From Anaerolineales bacterium (GTDB taxonomy: Bacteria > Chloroflexota > Anaerolineae > Anaerolineales > UBA11579): a DNA stretch of 64,000 nt. The notes beneath the pieces were generated by a model, which ran no database searches, was not told where the DNA came from, and saw nothing but the letters and a program-made list of their open reading frames with translations. Shown piece by piece: positions 59,357-64,000 of the stretch. Made by a program: the position numbers and the translations under genes. Position 1 is the stretch's first letter. Each line of letters opens with the position of its first letter. The DNA is taken from positions 186,001-250,000 of the forward strand of contig JAJTXV010000003.1 in NCBI GenBank assembly GCA_021463845.1, read 5' to 3'.

Positions 59357-60474
59357 TGGTTCGACATTACTTTGAGTTGATTCAAAGCAACTGGCGCTGG
59401 GTGGCCCTGTTCATTCTCGGCGCCTGCATCCTCTCAGTGGCCATCTCGCTCAGCGCCACACCCATCTACCGCGCCACCACTTCGTTCGTCATCTTCCCCA
59501 ACGAGAATCTGACCAGCAGCCGTGACGTAGTCTCCAGCCTGGACACGCTGGAAAAACGCACCGTCATCACCACTTACTCCGAGATCGTCGCCAGTGAGCG
59601 CGTCTACCAGAACACACAGCAGGGTATGCCTTCAGCGGGCGAGAACTTCGCCCACTACCAACGCAGCGTGGTTGTGCCGCCCGAATCCAACATCTTCTAT
59701 CTCAATGTAGACGGGCCGAACCCGGCCTTTGCGGCCGCACTGGCCAATCAGGTCGGCGCCCAGGGCATTGCCACCATCAAAGGCATCTACCAGGTCTTTG
59801 ACATCGCCGTGCTTGACGAAGCGCAGGCTGCCAGCGCGCCCATCAGCCCGCAGCCGCTGCGCTCGCTACTGCTGTTCGCCCTCAGCGGCTTACTGCTCGG
59901 CATCCTCTTCGTAGTGGTGCGCTACCAGATCAGCCGGCCCATCGAAGCCATCCGCGACCGCCTCAACCGCGACCCCGAGTCGGGCGCATACAAGCGCGCT
60001 CATTTCAGCAATCTGGTCGAACGCCGCATGGCCGAGCGGCCCGACGCGCCGCTCTCGCTGGCGCTCATCGAGCTCGAAAGCCTCAAGACCTTCGCCAACT
60101 CTCTGCCCAACGCCGTGCTGACCGACTTCCTGACCCACACGGTGGAGATCCTCAACAAGCAATTACGCGGCAATGATGCCGTGGGCCGCTGGAACGAAAC
60201 CGCCTTTGCCATCATGCTGCCCGACACTCCGCCGCAGCCCGCCGCCCGCACCCTGTTGCGCATCCGCCAGGGCTTGCTGCAGCCCATGGAAGAAAGCTCC
60301 GGCCTGTACAAGGTCTCGCTCAAACCCAGCGTGGGCCTCACCGCTTGGGAACAGGATGAAACGCTGAGCCAGCTGTTTTACAACGTTGAATTTGCCCTCG
60401 AGAAAGCCAATCAGGCCGCCGAGCGCATCTATATCTTCCCAATTGACCTCGGGCAGCCGAAAAATGGCAACTAA
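59356..60474 (+). CDS. Wzz-type chain-length protein fused to a degenerate GGDEF domain
   Basis: 372 residues. The N-terminal half has the Wzz/GNVR plan: membrane helix (about 17-37), a periplasmic-type region starting YRATTSFVIFPNEN, and a second helix (about 180-205). The C-terminal half (about 215-365) reads like a GGDEF domain (FSNLVERRMAER, LALIELESLKTFANSL, LRGNDAVGRWNETAFAIMLPDT, SVGLTAW). Where GGDEF should be is NETAF, so cyclase activity is unlikely. Wzz proteins set polysaccharide length; the second domain may sense cyclic-di-GMP or serve as scaffold. The ATG at 59356 shares one base with the preceding stop. Overlaps the BcsB-like gene by 11 nt. Confidence 0.72.
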   Translation: MVRHYFELIQSNWRWVALFILGACILSVAISLSATPIYRATTSFVIFPNENLTSSRDVVSSLDTLEKRTVITTYSEIVASERVYQNTQQGMPSAGENFAHYQRSVVVPPESNIFYLNVDGPNPAFAAALANQVGAQGIATIKGIYQVFDIAVLDEAQAASAPISPQPLRSLLLFALSGLLLGILFVVVRYQISRPIEAIRDRLNRDPESGAYKRAHFSNLVERRMAERPDAPLSLALIELESLKTFANSLPNAVLTDFLTHTVEILNKQLRGNDAVGRWNETAFAIMLPDTPPQPAARTLLRIRQGLLQPMEESSGLYKVSLKPSVGLTAWEQDETLSQLFYNVEFALEKANQAAERIYIFPIDLGQPKNGN

Positions 60475-62641
60475 ACGCCTCGCCCTGCTCCTGCTGGCCA
60501 TGAGCCTGCTCGCCTCCGTGCCCGCCGCGCCGGCCTTGCAAACCGGCGTCCAGCTGCGCGAGATCCCTCTGACCCAACTGGGCGCCGAGCCCTTCGCGGC
60601 ACTGCAAGGGCCGTACAGCAGCCTGGCCCTCACCTTCACAACGCCGCCCAATTGGGACCCCCAAACCGGCAGCACCCTCACCCTGGACCTGCAGAGCTTC
60701 TTTTCCAGCTTCGTGCCCGCCCAGGGTGAAGTAGCCCAGCAGAATTTGGTCGCCGGACACATTTCCGTCCGGCTGGATGGTGCAGTTCTGCATCGCAGCG
60801 TACTCAGCACCAATGGCGAGCAGCAGATCAGCCTGGCGCTGGAGCCGGGCATGTTGGCGGCCGGCCCGCAGCACATCCTGCACATTGATTGGGACGCTTC
60901 GGCCTCCTGCCAGTTCAATCTGTCCAGCACTGTATTGGTGCAGCCCAGCTCGTTGCTAAGCATCAGCTATGCCGAGGCGGCTGTGGAGCCTGCCTTGGCG
61001 CAGCTGCCCTACCCCTTCTATTCAGCCGATGCACTCGATCACCCCGGCACACTCATCGTGCTGCCGCCCAGCCCCACCCAGGGTCAGGTAGCCGCGGCCC
61101 TCACCGCCGCGGCCGCCCTGGGCCGCTTTGCGCCCCAGCAGCCCATTGAGCTGGTCGTCGAAAGCAGCCTCAGCGAAGATGACCTGGCCGATAAGCATCT
61201 GGTGTATGTCGGGCAAATTGAGTTGTTCCGCGATCTGCAAAGCCCCACCCTGCCGCACAATCAAGATTCCACGCTGCGCCAGCCCGCCGCCAACCGCGCC
61301 GGGCTGGGCTTCATCGAGGTGGCCCGTTCCCCGTGGAACATTCAGCGCGCCTTGCTGGTAGTGAGCGGCGGCAGCGAGGCGGCCGTGCAGCGCGCCACGC
61401 TCGCCGTGGGCAGCCCGCTGGTGCTCAATGATCGCGGCAACCTGGCCTACGTGCCGCAGGACACTCAGCCCAGCCTGCAGCCCACCGATACGCTGGCCAG
61501 CAACTTCTCGCAGCTGGGCCAGACGGATTTCACCTTCACGCGCTTCGGCCGCTCTGAGCTGCGCGTTCCCTTCTATATCTCACCAGACCGCGCCGTCAGT
61601 GACGCCGCCTTCCTCGATCTGCGCTTTGCCCACTCCCAACTGCTCGACTATTTGCGCTCCAGCGTCACCGTGCGCGTCAACGGCCAAGCCATCAGCACCA
61701 CCCGCCTGGTGGATCAAACCGCCCCGCGCCACAGTGAAGTCACCTTGCTGCCCGCCTCTATCCTCAAGCCGGGCATGAACGAACTGGTCATCTCGGCCGA
61801 AGTCGTGCCGTTGGACCTGTGCGCCAACCCTGCTGAGGGCGACCACTGGCTCACCATCTATGCCGACTCACTCATCAGTGTGCCCAGCTCCAACGACCCG
61901 TTGGTGCGCACGGAGCTGAGCCTCGGCGAGTTCCCGCTGCCTTTCCTGCACAACAACATGCAGGATACGGCTCTCCTGCTGCCGGGCAATGACCCGGCAG
62001 CCTGGGCCAATGCCGCCCGCTTGCTGCGCGGCTTGGCCGCCAGCTACCAGACCTGGCCGCTGCTGCCCAGCGTGCAGGTTGGCTCCAGCAGCGCCGCCTT
62101 TGCCGGTGCGCAGGCCAGCAACGTCATCCTGCTCGGCGATTTTGACGACTTTTTATCTGACCTGGAAATGCAAACCTTGTTCGCCGTGCAGCGCGCCGGC
62201 GACAGTGGCGAACTGGCCCTGAGCGATGGCAGCCGTTTGGGCTACTCGCCCACTGTGCCGCTGGCGATCGCCTCGCTCAACCGCCTGGCGGCCGAAGGCG
62301 CTACCTCGCTGGCCCTGCTGGGCAACACGCCCACCAGCCTGCAAGGCGTGGTCGAGGCGGTCACCGCGCCGGGCTTCCCGCGCCGCAGCCCGGGCGTGCT
62401 GCTGCTGGCGCAGCAGGGCAACACCGCCATTCAAGACACGCGGCCGGCCGCCTCCGGCCAGCCGCTGGCCACCACCGTGGCCGAACTGACCCAGGCGCCA
62501 AGCGGCCCGGTCTCCACGGGCAAGGGCTTCTGGCTCTGGCCGCTGCTGGCGCTCCTGCTGGCCGCCTTCGGTCTCATCGTCTGGGAGCAGTTGGCTGGCT
62601 GGGTGCGACGGAAGAAGCCCAAAAAAGAATCAAGCAGCTAA
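60464..62641 (+). CDS. BcsB-like cellulose synthase regulatory subunit
   Basis: 725 residues. Signal peptide (MATKRLALLLLAMSLLASVPAAPA), repeated jelly-roll and flavodoxin-like segments (FGRSELRVPFYISPDRAVSDAAFLDLRFAHSQLL, STLRQPAANRAGLGFIEV, DTALLLPG), and a C-terminal membrane helix (about 695-715) with a basic tail. This is the plan of BcsB, which guides a beta-glucan through the envelope for the BcsA synthase. BcsA is not in the window. The start at 60464 overlaps the Wzz-like stop. Third gene of the operon 58220-62641. Confidence 0.84.
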   Translation: MATKRLALLLLAMSLLASVPAAPALQTGVQLREIPLTQLGAEPFAALQGPYSSLALTFTTPPNWDPQTGSTLTLDLQSFFSSFVPAQGEVAQQNLVAGHISVRLDGAVLHRSVLSTNGEQQISLALEPGMLAAGPQHILHIDWDASASCQFNLSSTVLVQPSSLLSISYAEAAVEPALAQLPYPFYSADALDHPGTLIVLPPSPTQGQVAAALTAAAALGRFAPQQPIELVVESSLSEDDLADKHLVYVGQIELFRDLQSPTLPHNQDSTLRQPAANRAGLGFIEVARSPWNIQRALLVVSGGSEAAVQRATLAVGSPLVLNDRGNLAYVPQDTQPSLQPTDTLASNFSQLGQTDFTFTRFGRSELRVPFYISPDRAVSDAAFLDLRFAHSQLLDYLRSSVTVRVNGQAISTTRLVDQTAPRHSEVTLLPASILKPGMNELVISAEVVPLDLCANPAEGDHWLTIYADSLISVPSSNDPLVRTELSLGEFPLPFLHNNMQDTALLLPGNDPAAWANAARLLRGLAASYQTWPLLPSVQVGSSSAAFAGAQASNVILLGDFDDFLSDLEMQTLFAVQRAGDSGELALSDGSRLGYSPTVPLAIASLNRLAAEGATSLALLGNTPTSLQGVVEAVTAPGFPRRSPGVLLLAQQGNTAIQDTRPAASGQPLATTVAELTQAPSGPVSTGKGFWLWPLLALLLAAFGLIVWEQLAGWVRRKKPKKESSS

Positions 62642-62724
62642 AGATCAACCCCTTGATTTTGTCGCGCCATCGCCCCCGCCGGGCTAAAGATCGGCTATCC
62701 TGTCGCACCTGAGGAGGGAGGAGT

Positions 62725-62871
62725 ATGCCAAGCACGCCACAGCAGATATCTTTTCAGTTGCACGCCCCACCCCCACACCAAAAACGAACAACATCTCACC
62801 CCAACCCGGCAGTACACCTGCAGCTTATTAGGCACGGAAATCCGCTGTACTGGCATACTTCCTGCATATAG
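62725..62871 (+). CDS. Possible 48-residue open reading frame with a strong ribosome site
   Basis: ATG at 62725 follows GAGGAGGGAGGAGT, and the frame runs 48 codons to TAG at 62869-62871, ending ...WHTSCI. The peptide (MPSTPQQISFQLHAPPPHQ) has no known motif. It could be a leader peptide for the next gene, whose ATG is 6 nt after the TAG. Otherwise 62642-62877 holds no recognised signal. Confidence 0.4.
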   Translation: MPSTPQQISFQLHAPPPHQKRTTSHPNPAVHLQLIRHGNPLYWHTSCI

Positions 62872-62877
62872 GGGGTC

Positions 62878-64000
62878 ATGGAACTAAAAGGAAAAGGCTT
62901 CTACCTCTGGAAAATACAGCGGGCCTTTGAAGGCAACCCCGGCAAAATTGCGGATGCTGCCCAGAGCGCCGGCCTCAGTCACGTACTGATCAAAGTGGCT
63001 GACGGCGTCTATGACTACAACATCGCCAACGGCGTGGATATGGTGCCAGGCCTGGTGGCGGCGCTGCGCTCGCGCGGCATTTCCCCCTGGGGCTGGCAGT
63101 ACATCTACGGCGTCAACGCCGTCAATGAGGCCAAACGCGCCATCACCCGCGTCAAGCAGCTGGGGCTGGATGGCTTTGTGGTCAACGCAGAGAAGGAATT
63201 CAAAGCGGCCAACATGGCCAATACGGCCAAAGCCTACATGCAGGAATTGCGTGGCGGCCTGCCCAAGTTCCCCATTGCGCTCAGCACCTACCGCTACCCC
63301 AAGCAGCACACCGCCTTCCCCTTCACCGCCTTCCTGGAGTATTGCGACATCAACATGCCCCAGGTCTACTGGGTCGGCTCCAGCAACCCGGGCCAGCAGC
63401 TCAAGCGCAGCATCGACGAGTACAAGGCCGTCTCACCCGAGCTGCCGGTCATCCCCACCGGGGCCGCTTACGGGCAGGGCAGCTGGTCGCCCTCGGCCAG
63501 CCAGGTCATCGAATTCATGCAGACCGCCCGCACCATTGGCCTCAGCGCGGCCAACTTCTGGGAATGGCAGACCGCCTATATAAAGAATGATCTGTGGAGC
63601 GCGGTGAGCCACTTCGAGTGGGCCGCTGCTCCGGCCGAGGCGCCTGCGCCCCCACCCGCTCCGCCCGTGCAGAACCAGCCGGTCGAAACGCCCGCGCCCC
63701 TGTCCACTCCTCCGATCCAGCTCCCGCCGGCCGAGACACCCGTGCCTGCTCCGCCTGTGCAGAGCCTGCAGCCCGATCCTACCCCGCCGGCGTTCACCGC
63801 CCCGCCGAGTGACCCGCGGGTTGCCCTGGCGCAGGATATTGGCAACAAGCTCATCGCCGCTCTCAACTCGGGCTCCGCCAACAATGTCGTCTTCCTGTAT
63901 GAGACGGATGGGCGCCTGGTATGCAACGGCCAGGGCCGCACCGGCTCCCGCGAGCTGTACAGCTGGTACTCCGGTCTGCTGCGTGACACCTTCCCGGCCC
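62878..64000 (+). CDS. TIM-barrel glycosidase-like protein with Pro-rich linker (partial)
   Basis: 374 codons are visible; the gene leaves the window. The first 230 residues (KGFYLWKIQRAFEGNPGKIADAAQSAGLSHVLIKVADG..., WGWQYIYGVN, QLGLDGFVVNAEKEFK, ALSTYRYP, NMPQVYW) form a barrel resembling GH25-type or related sugar hydrolases, with acidic residues in VVNAEKE and the FWEWQTAY strand near the end. Residues 245-310 are a Pro/Ala/Thr/Val linker. A second domain begins at about 313 (VALAQDIGNKLIAALNSGSANNVVFLY) and looks like an SnoaL-type fold. There is no signal peptide, which is odd for a wall hydrolase. GGGGGTC precedes the ATG. Confidence 0.7.
   Translation, partial: MELKGKGFYLWKIQRAFEGNPGKIADAAQSAGLSHVLIKVADGVYDYNIANGVDMVPGLVAALRSRGISPWGWQYIYGVNAVNEAKRAITRVKQLGLDGFVVNAEKEFKAANMANTAKAYMQELRGGLPKFPIALSTYRYPKQHTAFPFTAFLEYCDINMPQVYWVGSSNPGQQLKRSIDEYKAVSPELPVIPTGAAYGQGSWSPSASQVIEFMQTARTIGLSAANFWEWQTAYIKNDLWSAVSHFEWAAAPAEAPAPPPAPPVQNQPVETPAPLSTPPIQLPPAETPVPAPPVQSLQPDPTPPAFTAPPSDPRVALAQDIGNKLIAALNSGSANNVVFLYETDGRLVCNGQGRTGSRELYSWYSGLLRDTFPA

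Overview
The window is GC-rich, densely coded bacterial DNA, most likely from the chromosome of an Anaerolineae-type Chloroflexota. That assignment is inferred from several traits: lipoproteins with PD40/TolB-like propellers, a surface protein with a long Thr/Pro stalk and an IPITG (LPXTG-like) sorting motif, a Tad-type pilus-like protein, an archaeal-style NurA/HerA pair, and many genes whose -10 box lies only 6-9 nt before the start codon (apparent leaderless mRNAs). No 16S rRNA gene, phage module, CRISPR array or transposase gene is visible.

Left part (1-17 kb). A DEAD/DEAH helicase ending in an HNH-like domain runs off the left edge. It is followed by an AT-rich island (about 2.2-3.3 kb) carrying a zinc-ribbon gene, whose right border lies inside the 3' end of an S-adenosylhomocysteinase-like gene. 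That gene is the last native member of a minus-strand operon: C39-like peptidase, SbcD/Mre11-like nuclease, PD40 lipoprotein, AHCY-like protein. Next come an SDR oxidoreductase, a DEAD-box RNA helicase, an Asn/Asp/Val-rich exported protein, dnaK, and a coupled methyltransferase-methyltransferase-glycosyltransferase operon.

Middle part (16-34 kb). This is mostly housekeeping and small accessory genes: an HTH_42/AlkZ-like protein, tRNA-Ser(CGA), a siderophore-interacting protein with a hydrolase, an MBL/beta-CASP RNase with RNase D, a SpoU-type methyltransferase, DUF1697 plus YdeI-like, an MFS exporter, tRNA-Pro(UGG), Hsp20, an ArsR-PhnB-AHSA1-AlkD operon, a ferric-iron ABC transporter, and a PfkB-like protein lacking the catalytic aspartate.

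Cell-surface block (34.8-42.4 kb). A secreted sortase-like protein, a canonical sortase, its probable Thr/Pro-stalk substrate coupled to an OmpR-type response regulator, a TadE/G-like protein and a PD40 lipoprotein suggest a regulated surface-display locus.

Right part (42.4-64 kb). This holds a MarR-controlled ABC-2 exporter, a frameshifted SnoaL-like gene, a pyruvate dehydrogenase-type E1alpha-E1beta-E2 operon without E3, small VOC and thioesterase genes, and a nurA-HAS-barrel-like-herA operon interrupted by a 413-bp element. That element is bounded by near-perfect 26-bp inverted repeats and encodes an S23/IVP-type four-helix-bundle protein. Next is an envelope polysaccharide operon: a TPR plus sortase-like protein, a Wzz-type copolymerase fused to a degenerate GGDEF domain, and a BcsB-like protein. 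A TIM-barrel hydrolase-like protein is cut by the right edge.

The most unusual observations are the inverted-repeat S23 element inside the nurA-herA operon, the paired secreted sortase-like paralogues, the Wzz-GGDEF-like fusion, and the recurrent leaderless promoter geometry.
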